Assembly (NCBI GenBank): GCA_016930915.1
Contig: JAFGFU010000037.1
Location: forward strand, 1 to 64,000
DNA length: 64,000 nt
Origin: Campylobacterales bacterium
GTDB taxonomy: Bacteria; Campylobacterota; Campylobacteria; Campylobacterales; Sulfurospirillaceae
Reading direction: 5' to 3'
Every line of letters starts with the position of its first letter. The first letter of the stretch is position 1. Both the position numbers and the translations under genes were made by a program. This document shows, piece by piece, positions 17,732 to 26,667 of this stretch. Below the pieces are notes generated by a model. That model searched no databases. It was not told the origin of the DNA and saw nothing but the letters and a program-made list of their open reading frames with translations.

Positions 17732-18897
17732 TGCACACCTTCTAAATCATAAAATGTTTTTTTGAGGCTTTTCGCTAACTCTACTACTTTTAGTATCTCC
17801 ACAATTTTTTCACTCGCACATCCATCTCCATAGGGGTTTTCAACCTGTTTTAACACTTCTTGAAATGTGGGTGAATAGAGCTTTTCTAAGGCATTTTCAA
17901 TACCCTCTATCGTAGGTTCACAATCAATCACGCTAGAAGCTTTAATCCGTCCTTTTTGCCTATCGCCTATATTAATCGTACCTATGTTAAAGCTCGGCGC
18001 TTCTGCTAATCCACTGGAGCTATTTCCCACCACAGCGTCCATAAACTGCAAGGCACTAAGATAACGCACTTGCCCTAAAGAGGTAAATCCAATGGCTTTA
18101 TGTGTATTGTGGCTCACATACGCATCAATCATCTGGTTAATCACCCTGCCATTGGTATCGCTATTGGCTTTGGTGAAAATAAGATGCGTATCTTTTAATC
18201 CATCAAGTGCATGGAGCAATACTTGAAACTGCTCCTGTGCGGTTGCGTTTTCTAAGGTAACAGGATGAAACGTCACCAACAAATTTTTGGTGTTCAGTTT
18301 AAAATCAATCGCTTGCTCAAACGCATCTTTGCTTAGTAACTGCAATCGTTTAATATTTTCTATACCCATACCACCCACATTAAAGACCCTACTCGGTGCT
18401 TCTCCGAGTTGAATGACTCGTTTTCTATACGCTTCGGTAGCCGTAAAATGCAAATGACTCATTTTGGTAATGCAATGGCGAATCGACTCATCAAATGCAC
18501 CCTCAGTAGTCTCGCCCCCATGCAAATGAACAATAGGAATACGTGCTATCATCGCTGCACTTGTGGCACTGAAAATTTCATATCTATCACCCAACACAAT
18601 GAGCATATCGGGTTTCAGCTCTTCATAGGCTTCTGCAAAAGAGATTTGGGCTAATCCCATAGACTTCGAAATCCCAACAGGCGTATCACTGGAGAGCAAC
18701 ATCTCTATTTTTTTATCAATTTTAAACTCTTTTTCAATCTCTTTGTAAGTGAGCCCAAACTCAGGACTTAAATGCATTCCTGTGACAATGAGTTGCAACG
18801 CCAAATCCGCATCAGCCTCGATGGCTTTCATCAACCAATAGAGCAAGCCATACTCCGCTCTGGTTCCTGTAACCACACACAGTTTTCGTTTTTTCAT
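17728..18897 (-). CDS. legG: hydrolysing sugar-nucleotide 2-epimerase (LegG/NeuC type)
   Basis: A 389-residue UDP-GlcNAc-2-epimerase-fold enzyme. It releases the nucleotide while inverting C2, giving 2,4-diacetamido-2,4,6-trideoxymannose for condensation. Seen: VVTGTRAEYGLLYWLM (residues 8-23), GDRYEIFSATSAA, LHGGETTEGAFDESIRH, NVGGMGIENI, VTFHPVTLE and GNSSSGLAEAP. Length fits NeuC proteins. The preceding gene on this strand is the ORF6N insert (overlap of four bases), itself preceded by legI; in Campylobacter neuB2 and neuC2 are neighbours, so the ORF6N gene interrupts an otherwise conserved pair. Confidence 0.88.
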   Translation of the reverse strand: MKKRKLCVVTGTRAEYGLLYWLMKAIEADADLALQLIVTGMHLSPEFGLTYKEIEKEFKIDKKIEMLLSSDTPVGISKSMGLAQISFAEAYEELKPDMLIVLGDRYEIFSATSAAMIARIPIVHLHGGETTEGAFDESIRHCITKMSHLHFTATEAYRKRVIQLGEAPSRVFNVGGMGIENIKRLQLLSKDAFEQAIDFKLNTKNLLVTFHPVTLENATAQEQFQVLLHALDGLKDTHLIFTKANSDTNGRVINQMIDAYVSHNTHKAIGFTSLGQVRYLSALQFMDAVVGNSSSGLAEAPSFNIGTINIGDRQKGRIKASSVIDCEPTIEGIENALEKLYSPTFQEVLKQVENPYGDGCASEKIVEILKVVELAKSLKKTFYDLEGVQ

Positions 18898-19781
18898 TTT
18901 AACTTCCTTAAAAGTTCCAATGAATCTATGTCCATTTTAGACACAGCAAACCATTTTTTACCTAAATCTTTTAAACTTGCACCAAAGTGATATATCTCTT
19001 TTTCGTCAATAATTAAAAATCTATCATGTGACAAATCAAACTTTTCTATATCTATTTTTGGATATTGTGCATTATGTTTTTGAATATCTAATTGCAATTG
19101 TTTAGAAATCGTTTTGGTATATATCTTCATGCCTACGTTTATATCTCTCTTGGAAAACAATACTAAAGTGCTTTCATCAACATAATTATCGAGTAATTTT
19201 AGAGAATGTTTAGCTGATTTTATAATATCGCTTACAAAAATATACGCATCAAATATTTGACCATCGTAAAAAATGTGTTGTTTTTGAGGTATTTTTTTTT
19301 CTTCTATGGCATTTAAAATAGCATCTACTTTTGTATCATTTTTCATTTCATACACTATTTGTCGTTTTTCAAGAGAATCTATTCTTGAAAAAAGTGACGC
19401 ATTGTGTTGCAAAAATCTTCGCATAGTGACAAAATTTCTAATAATCTTAATACTCGTTTGAACAGCTGTTTGACTTTTTAAAACAGCACTTAGCATGGAA
19501 ACGCCCTGTTCAGTAAATACAAAAGGGAGTTTTCTAAGCCCCATTGTCTCTTTATTGGTTATCACAATTTGTGACATCCAATTTTCAAGTTCATCTTTTG
19601 TCATCTGAAACATAAACTCTTCAGGAAATCTTTCCAAATTTCTCTTAACTGCTTGGTTAAGTGTTCTTGTTTCTACACCATACAAATTCGCCAAATCTCT
19701 ATCAATCATAACCTGCACACCTCTTAAGGTGTAAATTTTGGTCTGTATCGCTTGGTTTTCTTGATTCATTAACTCATTCAT
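18894..19781 (-). CDS. ORF6N-domain protein with C-terminal HKD-like region
   Basis: A 295-residue protein unrelated to sugar synthesis. Residues about 8-95 match the ORF6N DNA-binding/phage-antirepressor-like domain (YTLRGVQVMIDRDLANLYGV, TRTLNQAVKRNLERFPEEFMF, LRKLPFVFTEQGVSML). After a linker, the C-terminus has SHDRFLIIDEKEIYHFGASL followed by DLGKKW, like one HxxxxD motif of the phospholipase D/nuclease fold. Such two-part proteins are scattered in genomes and often travel between strains. The gene overlaps both legI and legG by four bases, so it is fully built into the operon. It is visibly more AT-rich than neighbours, has no palindrome copy, and has a 9-base T run (19292-19300). Function unknown. 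Confidence 0.75.
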   Translation of the reverse strand: MNELMNQENQAIQTKIYTLRGVQVMIDRDLANLYGVETRTLNQAVKRNLERFPEEFMFQMTKDELENWMSQIVITNKETMGLRKLPFVFTEQGVSMLSAVLKSQTAVQTSIKIIRNFVTMRRFLQHNASLFSRIDSLEKRQIVYEMKNDTKVDAILNAIEEKKIPQKQHIFYDGQIFDAYIFVSDIIKSAKHSLKLLDNYVDESTLVLFSKRDINVGMKIYTKTISKQLQLDIQKHNAQYPKIDIEKFDLSHDRFLIIDEKEIYHFGASLKDLGKKWFAVSKMDIDSLELLRKLK

Positions 19782-20776
19782 AGCAACTCATCTTCCCTAT
19801 AATCTCGTGTTGCAACAGTGCCTATCACTTCATCCCAGCGCATAGGGCTCATTCCCTCCCCTGGTCGTTTGATGCAAAGATTTTCCTCGCAGAATCGTTC
19901 ACCCTTTTGAATCGCTTTACATGTAAGAATGGATTTTCGTGCTATGCCTATGTTTTTAGCTTCACTCTTGCTTGGTTTTTTTATACCATCACCCAAAGCT
20001 TTCTCGACATTGCGCAAAGCTTTGACCATCGCTTTGAGCCCATCGGGCTCTAAGGAAGCTTTGTGATCAGGCCCTGGCATTTCTCTATCCAGCGTAAAAT
20101 GTTTTTCGATGAGCGTTGCGCCCATTGCCACAGCAGCTATGGGTATTTCAATCCCTTGTGTATGATCAGAATAGCCTACATTCACACCAAAAGCATGAGA
20201 CATCGTTTGCATGGCTTTTAAATTCACTTCATCCATAGGACAGGGATACTCTGTGGTTGCATGTAAAATGGTGATGTTTTCTTTAGGTGTTCCTGCACTT
20301 ACCAATACATCCAGCGCATCTTCCACTTCGCCCAAATCTGCCATGCCCGTCGAGAGAATGACCTCTTTTCCAAAACTCCCAATCTGACGCAAATAAGGAA
20401 GGTTAGTGATTTCACCGCTAGGAATTTTAAAAATATTCATACCAAGACCATGAAGTAACGTTATGCTCTCATGATCAAAGGGGGTAGAAAGAAAAAGAAT
20501 CTTTTTGGACTGACAATGTTTGATGAGTTCATGGTGTGCCATTTCATCCAGTTCAAGCTTTTTTATCATGGCATACTGTGATTCATCCACACCTGTCGTC
20601 TCTTTTTGATAGTCCGCTTTTTGTGCTGTTTTCGAGACAAGTTTATCGGCTTTGAATGTTTGGAACTTAACCGCATCCGCACCCGCCTCACTGGCAACAT
20701 CAATCAGTTTTTTTGCGATTTCTAAACTACCGTTGTGATTGACTCCCGCTTCTGCGATAATAAAAACCCTGCTCAT
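19778..20776 (-). CDS. legI: legionaminic acid synthase (NeuB family)
   Basis: A 332-residue nonulosonate synthase condensing a six-carbon amino sugar with phosphoenolpyruvate. Seen: FIIAEAGVNHNGSLEIAKKL (residues 5-24), ADAVKFQTFKADKLV, LSTPFDHESI, KIPSGEITNLP, LSTGMADLGE, LHATTEYPCP, VGYSDHTQG, and LIEKHFTLDREMPGPDHKAS. A C-terminal antifreeze-like (SAF) domain follows from about residue 275. Legionaminate over sialate or pseudaminate is inferred from the neighbours (LegB, LegC, PtmE). Four-base overlaps with legH and with the inserted ORF6N gene. The palindrome at 19917 writes LTCKAI at the domain junction. Confidence 0.9.
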   Translation of the reverse strand: MSRVFIIAEAGVNHNGSLEIAKKLIDVASEAGADAVKFQTFKADKLVSKTAQKADYQKETTGVDESQYAMIKKLELDEMAHHELIKHCQSKKILFLSTPFDHESITLLHGLGMNIFKIPSGEITNLPYLRQIGSFGKEVILSTGMADLGEVEDALDVLVSAGTPKENITILHATTEYPCPMDEVNLKAMQTMSHAFGVNVGYSDHTQGIEIPIAAVAMGATLIEKHFTLDREMPGPDHKASLEPDGLKAMVKALRNVEKALGDGIKKPSKSEAKNIGIARKSILTCKAIQKGERFCEENLCIKRPGEGMSPMRWDEVIGTVATRDYREDELL

Positions 20777-21348
20777 TTTGCCACACTCCCTGCTTTTATG
20801 AACCCACTCACTTCACAATACTCTTTACATGTAACATTACTTCCATAGAAACTGCCCTCTTTCACACACGCTCCACCATTCACAATGGCTCCTGTTGAGA
20901 TATGACAATTATCCTCAATGATGGCATCATGCTCAATAAGGGCTTTAGAATTAATAATACAATTTTTTCCAACGTTTGCATTGGCATTCACCAGTGCATG
21001 ATGCATAACGATGGAGCCTTCTCCTACTTTAGCGTGTTTGGAAACATACGCCAAAGGAGAAACAATGCTAGGCAATTCATAGCCTAAAATTTTAAGCTGT
21101 TCAAACAATGCCATACGAATCTTAGGCGTTTTTATCTGCCCAACAGAAATAAATGCTCTATCATACTGCTTACGCAAAACTTCCAAATCTTCATCGCACC
21201 CAATAATTTTATACCCTAAGACCTCTTGACCCACCAACTCTTTTTTATCGATAATACCTGCAATCTCAAATTTATTTTCTTGCTCAATGACATCAATGAC
21301 TGAACGACAATGCCCGCCACCTCCAATAAGCAAAAGTTTTTGTTTCAT
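20773..21348 (-). CDS. legH: sugar N-acetyltransferase, NeuD/PglD fold (LegH-like)
   Basis: A 191-residue acetyltransferase with a small Rossmann-like N-domain (LLLIGGGGHCRSVIDVI) that binds the amino sugar nucleotide, and a left-handed beta-helix C-domain (VGEGSIVMHHALVNANANVG, IIEDNCHISTGAIVNGGACV). Catalytic His is expected in the MHHALVN or EHDAIIE segment, as in PglD. It would acetylate the 4-amino group made by LegC, using acetyl-CoA. It overlaps legC and legI by four bases each, which ties it to this pathway. The palindrome at 20825 encodes VTCKEY near the C-terminus. Confidence 0.83.
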   Translation of the reverse strand: MKQKLLLIGGGGHCRSVIDVIEQENKFEIAGIIDKKELVGQEVLGYKIIGCDEDLEVLRKQYDRAFISVGQIKTPKIRMALFEQLKILGYELPSIVSPLAYVSKHAKVGEGSIVMHHALVNANANVGKNCIINSKALIEHDAIIEDNCHISTGAIVNGGACVKEGSFYGSNVTCKEYCEVSGFIKAGSVAK

Positions 21349-22484
21349 CCTCGCACCGAACTAGGAATGTTCACAACCCGATCTTCCAAATAAAGCGCAT
21401 TAGAAATATCCGCACATTGACACGTCTTAAACATTTCTAATTTATTCATGAGCGTCCAAATCAGGCGTGTCATAACACCATTGGCATTGGTATACTCCAA
21501 AAACGCATCCCTTTGCGCTTTATCTTCCAAAATAATCGCATTCAACCAATAGTTAGACGATGCCTCTTTAGGTTCTTTAATAAATGTAATTTTTTGTGAA
21601 GCGAAAAATGCTTCATAAATTTTGGCTAACGCCCTTTTATTCTCTAAAAAACCCTTTAATTGTTCAAGTTGCGCAACCAAAAGAGCCGCATTGAGATTAG
21701 GAAGACGATAGTTAAAGCCTATTTCATCATGCACAAATTCCCATTTATGTGGGATTTTAGCGGTTGTGGTGATATGTTTGGCCTTTTTAGCTAGAACCTC
21801 ATCATCGGTCACAATAACACCTCCCCCACCACTGGTGATGATTTTATTGCCATTGAAACTAAATGCGCCTACCTTACCAAAAGTACCTGTGTGTTTTCCT
21901 TGATAATAACTCCCTAAGCTTTCCGCCGCATCTTCGACTAAAGCGATATGCCAAGCCTCACAAATGACTTTTATCTCATCGATGCGACACGGATGTCCGA
22001 AGGTATGCATCGGCACACACGCCCTTATGACTTTACCTGTGGTTTTATTAAAGCATTGATTCTCTTTGATGTAAGCATTCTCTTCCAAAAAAGCACGCAA
22101 AGAATTAGGCGATAAGCCAAGAGTCTCTCTATCAACATCCACAAAAACAGGTTTTGCCCCGCAATAACTAATGGCATTGCACGTTGCAATAAAAGAAATC
22201 GGTTGCGTAAGCACCTCGTCATCTCTTTCTACACCCATTAATACTAAACTTACATGTAAAGCCGCCGTACCATTCACCGTGGCAATAGCGTACCTACTCC
22301 CTACGGTTTGCGCAAACTCTTTTTCAAAACGATCCACATACGCACCAACACTCGAAACAAAGGTAGAATCAATGCAATCCATCAGGTATTTTTTCTCATT
22401 GCCAACAAATAAAGGTGCATGCAAAGGGATAAACTCGTTCGTTGCAAATGTTTTTTGAATAAATCTAACGATATTTTTATACAT
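21345..22484 (-). CDS. legC: PLP-dependent sugar aminotransferase (LegC-like)
   Basis: A 379-residue DegT/DnrJ/EryC1/StrS aminotransferase converting the 4-keto sugar from LegB into a 4-amino sugar. Seen: ATVNGTAALHVSLVLMGV, QPISFIATCNAISY, AWHIALVEDAAESLGSYY (PLP Asp), and GAFSFNGNKIITSGGGG with the PLP-forming lysine. LegC proteins have this N-K-I-I form at the lysine. The ATG (22484) overlaps the legB stop. The palindrome at 22250 encodes AALHVSL, within a fairly conserved stretch, so here the peptide cost is small. Confidence 0.88.
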   Translation of the reverse strand: MYKNIVRFIQKTFATNEFIPLHAPLFVGNEKKYLMDCIDSTFVSSVGAYVDRFEKEFAQTVGSRYAIATVNGTAALHVSLVLMGVERDDEVLTQPISFIATCNAISYCGAKPVFVDVDRETLGLSPNSLRAFLEENAYIKENQCFNKTTGKVIRACVPMHTFGHPCRIDEIKVICEAWHIALVEDAAESLGSYYQGKHTGTFGKVGAFSFNGNKIITSGGGGVIVTDDEVLAKKAKHITTTAKIPHKWEFVHDEIGFNYRLPNLNAALLVAQLEQLKGFLENKRALAKIYEAFFASQKITFIKEPKEASSNYWLNAIILEDKAQRDAFLEYTNANGVMTRLIWTLMNKLEMFKTCQCADISNALYLEDRVVNIPSSVRG

Positions 22485-23674
22485 TACATTTTCCCATCGA
22501 GGTATTTACCCGTCTCTTTGTGCCCAAAGTTTGGAATCATCTCATGAAACAAGCTTACAATCTCCTCTTTTTGCCAAAACTGAGCCTTTTTCATAGCTTC
22601 AATTCTATCTGTAAAAACGTTAAGCTTTTCTTCCTCAAAAAGTGGCTCATTTTTAATAATGCCAAGGTTTTTAAAACGATTCATATCTAGCATTTCATTT
22701 TCAGTAAAGAACTCTTCAAAATCTTTTTCCCCCGTAGTATCACTGCTCGTAAACAAGCAAGGCCATTTACCCTCTTTTGGAAGCATTTTAACCAGCGTTC
22801 TTGCTTCTTCTTCATCTTTACATGTCAAGGCTTCATAGCCTTGCTCTTTGAGGTATTTCACCGCAATTTCCGCAAAGGTTATCAAATGCAACTCTTCACT
22901 AAGTTTTGGGAAAAAGATATCACGGTTTTCACCAAAGATACAACTCATCAAACAAAGTTCCCCACTCTCTTGAGGCGTTACAAAATAGCGTTTAATGTCA
23001 TTGGGAGCGACTATAGGCTGAGATTTAGCAAGGCGCTGATTAAACCCATGAAGTAGTGAGCCATCACTAAAAGCAACATTGGCAAAACGTGCCGTTGAAA
23101 TAGGTATTTGAAGACTCTTACGCATTAAGAACATCTCCATAATGCGCTTGCTTGCTCCCATCATATTGACAGGATTTGCCGCTTTATCAGTGGAGACGCA
23201 AAAATATTTTTTAACCCCATTATTAATAGCTTGTTGCAGTGTTTTATCCGTATTAAAAATATTCACATCAATCATACGCATAAGGGTATATGGGTCTTTC
23301 TCGCTTCGAACATGTTTTAAAGCAGAGAGGTTTAACACATAGTCATACTTGCCATCGGCTTTGATAAACGCATCATACTCAATGCTTCCAATATCTAATG
23401 CAAACGTTTGGAAATCACCCTCAATATAACCCATGGAACTTCGTATATCACGCACCAATTCGACCATGTTGTTCTCGCTAATATCCACAACATGGAGTTT
23501 TTTAGGATTTCTTTTAAATATCTCTTTTGTTACTGCTTGACCAATACTTCCAGCCCCTCCAATCACCAAAAAAGAAGCATTAGAAACAATGTGCGCAAGC
23601 TCTGCTTCATGTTTTTGAATGTCATTACTAAAAAGCTCTTTTTCTCGACCAATAAGTTTTAAAATATTAGACAT
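22484..23674 (-). CDS. legB: nucleotide-GlcNAc 4,6-dehydratase (LegB-like)
   Basis: A 396-residue extended SDR. Seen: FLVIGGAGSIGQAVTKEIF (about residues 36-54), LNLSALKHVRSEKDPYTLMR, VSTDKAANPVNMMGASKRIM (the SDR Tyr position is Met, as in the PglF/FlaA1/LegB group) and ARFANVAFSDGS. A long C-terminal region (residue 300 on) is typical of LegB and absent from FlaA1/PseB. In Campylobacter LegB acts on GDP-GlcNAc, the first dedicated step of the legionaminate route. It opens the leg block, overlapping the sialyltransferase-like gene by eight bases. A one-mismatch palindrome (22818, TTACATGTCA) encodes LTCKDE. Confidence 0.87.
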   Translation of the reverse strand: MSNILKLIGREKELFSNDIQKHEAELAHIVSNASFLVIGGAGSIGQAVTKEIFKRNPKKLHVVDISENNMVELVRDIRSSMGYIEGDFQTFALDIGSIEYDAFIKADGKYDYVLNLSALKHVRSEKDPYTLMRMIDVNIFNTDKTLQQAINNGVKKYFCVSTDKAANPVNMMGASKRIMEMFLMRKSLQIPISTARFANVAFSDGSLLHGFNQRLAKSQPIVAPNDIKRYFVTPQESGELCLMSCIFGENRDIFFPKLSEELHLITFAEIAVKYLKEQGYEALTCKDEEEARTLVKMLPKEGKWPCLFTSSDTTGEKDFEEFFTENEMLDMNRFKNLGIIKNEPLFEEEKLNVFTDRIEAMKKAQFWQKEEIVSLFHEMIPNFGHKETGKYLDGKM

Positions 23675-24662
23675 GGCACTCTTCCTGTGATTTGTTAAAA
23701 CAAACAGTCCCTACTTCAAGTCCCGCTTTTTTGATAAAAGACTGAACAAACAAAGCACTCTCTTTTCTTTTTATTTTCATATCTTCTGGACAAATAGCAT
23801 ACGACTTTATTAGCGATTTATCAAATATTTTAGCTAAAGTAAAAACAGCCATGGAATAAAAAGAAACAACATACTTAGGTCGTATTTTTTGTTTCATAAA
23901 ATATAATTCAATGGGCATTGTATTTTCAAAAATTTGAAAATTATCATCTGCAAAAGCCTTTAATTTATCAGTGATAGTTTCAGCTCGATGTGGAATATAA
24001 ATAATCTTTTCACCTGAAAAACTATCTCTTATTACCTTTATATAATGCAAATAAGCTTCATCTGAAGTTAATCCTGCATTAACAAGGCATTGGCCTAATA
24101 CATACACTTCATTTGTATGGGTAAAATTTTTACATATTTTATTTTTTAAATGACTAAAACTATGATTAATAATCTCTTCTTCGCCAAGTTGCTCTAAATC
24201 AAAAATGGTAAAATAGCCAACAGGTTTTTTACGCTTAATATTAAGCCCTACCAACAAAAACCGCATATCTCTAAGAGAAAAACGCTGATTACCCCTTGAA
24301 AGCTCTGTGTGATAAGAAAGTGTACATGTCCCATCTTCAAATAAATAGGATTTTTCATACTCTAAATTCGCTAACAACAACTTTTGAAAACTACCTAAAT
24401 TTCCGAAAAATATAAAGTTATAACGATGTTTTTTGAGTTTTTTCGTTAAAGCAACATACCGAAAGTAATTTGACTTACTCGGTGGCATTTCTATAAGTTC
24501 TTCGTACTCGCACATAGAAAGCATTTCTCTCATCTGCACATTGTTTTTTTCTAAATGATTTTGCACAACTAAAAAAACATTATTTTTCAATTGAAAATGC
24601 GCAATAGCTTCATAGGCATTTAAAATTTGTAATGGTGAGCGAATAATAAATAAATTTTTCAT
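23667..24662 (-). CDS. sialyltransferase-like glycosyltransferase (GT52/polysialyltransferase type), candidate legionaminyltransferase
   Basis: A 331-residue GT-B-like protein starting MKNLFIIRSPLQILNAYEAI, the typical opening of bacterial sialyl-/polysialyltransferases of the GT52/GT38 kind (xxxSPLQxLNA). Also seen: SYLFEDGTCTL and IIYIPHRAETITDKL, matching the acceptor and CMP-binding motifs (EDG; P-H-R-x-E), and YVVSFYSMAVFTLAKI (late S-F-x-S-x). No metal DxD is present, as expected for this fold. It directly precedes legB (8-base overlap) and follows waaL by three bases, so a CMP-nonulosonate donor is available in the same operon. Function as a Leg transferase is inference. The gene is very AT-rich and lacks a palindrome copy. 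Confidence 0.7.
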   Translation of the reverse strand: MKNLFIIRSPLQILNAYEAIAHFQLKNNVFLVVQNHLEKNNVQMREMLSMCEYEELIEMPPSKSNYFRYVALTKKLKKHRYNFIFFGNLGSFQKLLLANLEYEKSYLFEDGTCTLSYHTELSRGNQRFSLRDMRFLLVGLNIKRKKPVGYFTIFDLEQLGEEEIINHSFSHLKNKICKNFTHTNEVYVLGQCLVNAGLTSDEAYLHYIKVIRDSFSGEKIIYIPHRAETITDKLKAFADDNFQIFENTMPIELYFMKQKIRPKYVVSFYSMAVFTLAKIFDKSLIKSYAICPEDMKIKRKESALFVQSFIKKAGLEVGTVCFNKSQEECHV

Positions 24663-24665
24663 CCA

Positions 24666-25934
24666 TTAATCCTTTTCAATTTTCTCTTTTTGCTTTGGTA
24701 TTTCACTGCTTGCCAAAATAATTAAGCCTGTCATAAAAACAAAAAGTGTATTTCCAAATTGTCTAAACCAAAAATGCCTTGCTAAAAAGGCGACCATGAT
24801 AACTGTGATAAAAATAATGCTTAGCTCTTTCAACTCTTTATCGGGAATTTTCAATGCAAAAAGTCTATAAAAGAGATACACCATCAAGGCTAAGCCAATA
24901 AATCCAGATTGAACCAGTACCATCAGGTATTGATTGTCATAAAAATTAATTTCACAATGTTTAATAACATCCTGCGAAAAATTATACGGATTTTTTTCAA
25001 GGACACTTTGCGCCACAAGACGAAAATCTCCCATTCCAAAACCAATCAATGGGCTCTCTTTAATGGCTTCATAGGTAATGAGCCAATACGCACTACGAAG
25101 CCCCCATGACGAGTAAAATCTACCATCAAGAATGCCTTTTATATCACTGATTGCATGATTAGCTCTGACTTCAAAATGTGGTAAGAACTTATACGCTCCA
25201 GCAAAAATGCTCAGTGAAATAAATGAAAAAATAATCAAAGATTTCCACGAAAAACGAAAATGAACAATCACTGTAACAAGAAGTGCCGCTAAAAAAGCAA
25301 CCTGACCTGTCCTTCCATTGGATATAAAAAGATTAACCGTAACCGTTGTAAAGAAAAGCACAAAAAATAGTTTTTGAATGCGTGTGTAATGCTTACTAAA
25401 AATTCGATTGAGAAGCAGTAAAGATGTAAAGGCTAAAAACATACTGTATGTCATGTGCCCCATAAACGGATTGGGATCGTTGGGTAACTTTCCCTTTACA
25501 GCATAAATATCAAAGAAAATCAAATACGCACAGATTTCGCTGACCAACATCCCGTATAAAAATGAGCTAATAAGCGTAGTAATCCACTCTTTTTTAAAAG
25601 AGATTGCCATCACATAAATGACTAACCAATACGCATACATACGCATGAGGTTTAAGCCCTCTTCTATATCTTCTGAATACAAGAGGCTTACACATTGAGC
25701 AATTAAAAAAAGTGTTATAGCAATAAGGGCTGGAGAATTCCGTATCAGCGTCATTTTATGCTTCAAATTTCCCTGTAAAAACCATAAAATAGGAAGTGTG
25801 ACAATAAAAAAACTTACAATAGACCTTGATATTGGAAGGGCAAATGCAAAAAGGATAGCCCCAAAATAAAATAACTTTTCATATGTCACAGAACGGAACA
25901 TCTCTAAAAATTTTTCTTTGCTACCTAAAATCAT
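24666..25934 (-). CDS. waaL: O-antigen ligase/polymerase family membrane protein
   Basis: A 422-residue polytopic membrane protein with about ten to twelve hydrophobic segments and a large periplasmic loop (roughly residues 250-320). Seen: the Wzy_C region with SNGRTGQVAFLAALLV and the loop motif SPLIGFGMGDFR, which carries the conserved Gly-Gly-rich end. The family moves undecaprenol-linked glycan onto lipid A-core or polymerises it. I chose the ATG at 25934 because AAGGAC lies four bases upstream; an ATG 18 bases earlier has only a weak site. Lying within the core locus favours ligase (WaaL) over polymerase, but sequence alone does not settle it. Confidence 0.75.
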   Translation of the reverse strand: MILGSKEKFLEMFRSVTYEKLFYFGAILFAFALPISRSIVSFFIVTLPILWFLQGNLKHKMTLIRNSPALIAITLFLIAQCVSLLYSEDIEEGLNLMRMYAYWLVIYVMAISFKKEWITTLISSFLYGMLVSEICAYLIFFDIYAVKGKLPNDPNPFMGHMTYSMFLAFTSLLLLNRIFSKHYTRIQKLFFVLFFTTVTVNLFISNGRTGQVAFLAALLVTVIVHFRFSWKSLIIFSFISLSIFAGAYKFLPHFEVRANHAISDIKGILDGRFYSSWGLRSAYWLITYEAIKESPLIGFGMGDFRLVAQSVLEKNPYNFSQDVIKHCEINFYDNQYLMVLVQSGFIGLALMVYLFYRLFALKIPDKELKELSIIFITVIMVAFLARHFWFRQFGNTLFVFMTGLIILASSEIPKQKEKIEKD

Positions 25935-25959
25935 TTTTGTCCTTATATTCATTTTTTAC

Positions 25960-26667
25960 TTAAGCATTTGTTCCATGGTGTGATGCAAGCTCTCTTAGTG
26001 CTATTTTTAATCTCTCAAGCCCTTCTCCTTCCATACTACCACCTATTTTTTCTAACCACAAAGGATGAATATGCGACACTAAAACAGGCATCGTTTTGAT
26101 TCCAACAATACGTGCAACCACAAAACGGTGACGCCCGCTTTTAGACTTAATAATTTCTCCATTACGCCCAATGCTGACTTCTGGCATATCCTGCTCAATA
26201 TCCATACGATAGCCATTGGTATTTAAGCTATAAAAAAGTCCTAAAAGATACTTGTCAAAAAAAGCATCTAACTCTTTGAATGTTTTAATGGAACGTTTTT
26301 TATAACGCATTCCTTGTCCAAAATAACGCCCTAAAATAAGCTGAAGCGCTGCAAGTTTATACCATATACTTTTACGAAAATTATTTCTGTGCTTCCAAAG
26401 ATTTTCCATTCTTTTGTAACGACCAATTTTTTCAACGTTGATAACATGACAGTCCCAATTTCCGCTTGGAGAAAAAAGATGATCTAAATTTTTGAAAAAT
26501 TTTTCGCTTCGTTGCTTTCCAATAAAAAATCCTAACATTCTTACAAAAGAACGACTCATTAAAGAGGGATACCCATATGTATCTACTTTTTGAGGATCAA
26601 CACTGAGCACAAGTATCTCACCCAAGAGTGCTTGTACCTCTTTTGTTGTTACATGTAAAGATTTCAT
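25960..26667 (-). CDS. uncharacterised protein with ParB/sulfiredoxin-like GRHR motif
   Basis: A 235-residue protein with no signal peptide. The C-terminal third reads VSIGRNGEIIKSKSGRHRFV then VARIVG and PVLVSHIHPLW. A G-x-H-R after a hydrophobic strand and before a helix is the hallmark of the ParB/sulfiredoxin fold, which can bind nucleotides and in some families phosphorylate or cleave. The N-terminal half is basic and aromatic (MENLWKHRNNFRKSIWYKLA). It overlaps the kinase gene upstream by four bases, placing it in core or O-chain assembly. I cannot name a function. A palindrome at 26649 lies at the very start, encoding SLHVTT at residues 3-8. Confidence 0.55.
   Translation of the reverse strand: MKSLHVTTKEVQALLGEILVLSVDPQKVDTYGYPSLMSRSFVRMLGFFIGKQRSEKFFKNLDHLFSPSGNWDCHVINVEKIGRYKRMENLWKHRNNFRKSIWYKLAALQLILGRYFGQGMRYKKRSIKTFKELDAFFDKYLLGLFYSLNTNGYRMDIEQDMPEVSIGRNGEIIKSKSGRHRFVVARIVGIKTMPVLVSHIHPLWLEKIGGSMEGEGLERLKIALRELASHHGTNA

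Noticed and set aside
16685-23674. Pseudaminic or sialic acid pathway as an alternative reading of the leg genes
   Set aside because: PtmE with CBS domains and the long LegB form mark the GDP-linked legionaminate route; PseB, PseF and PseG types are not seen.
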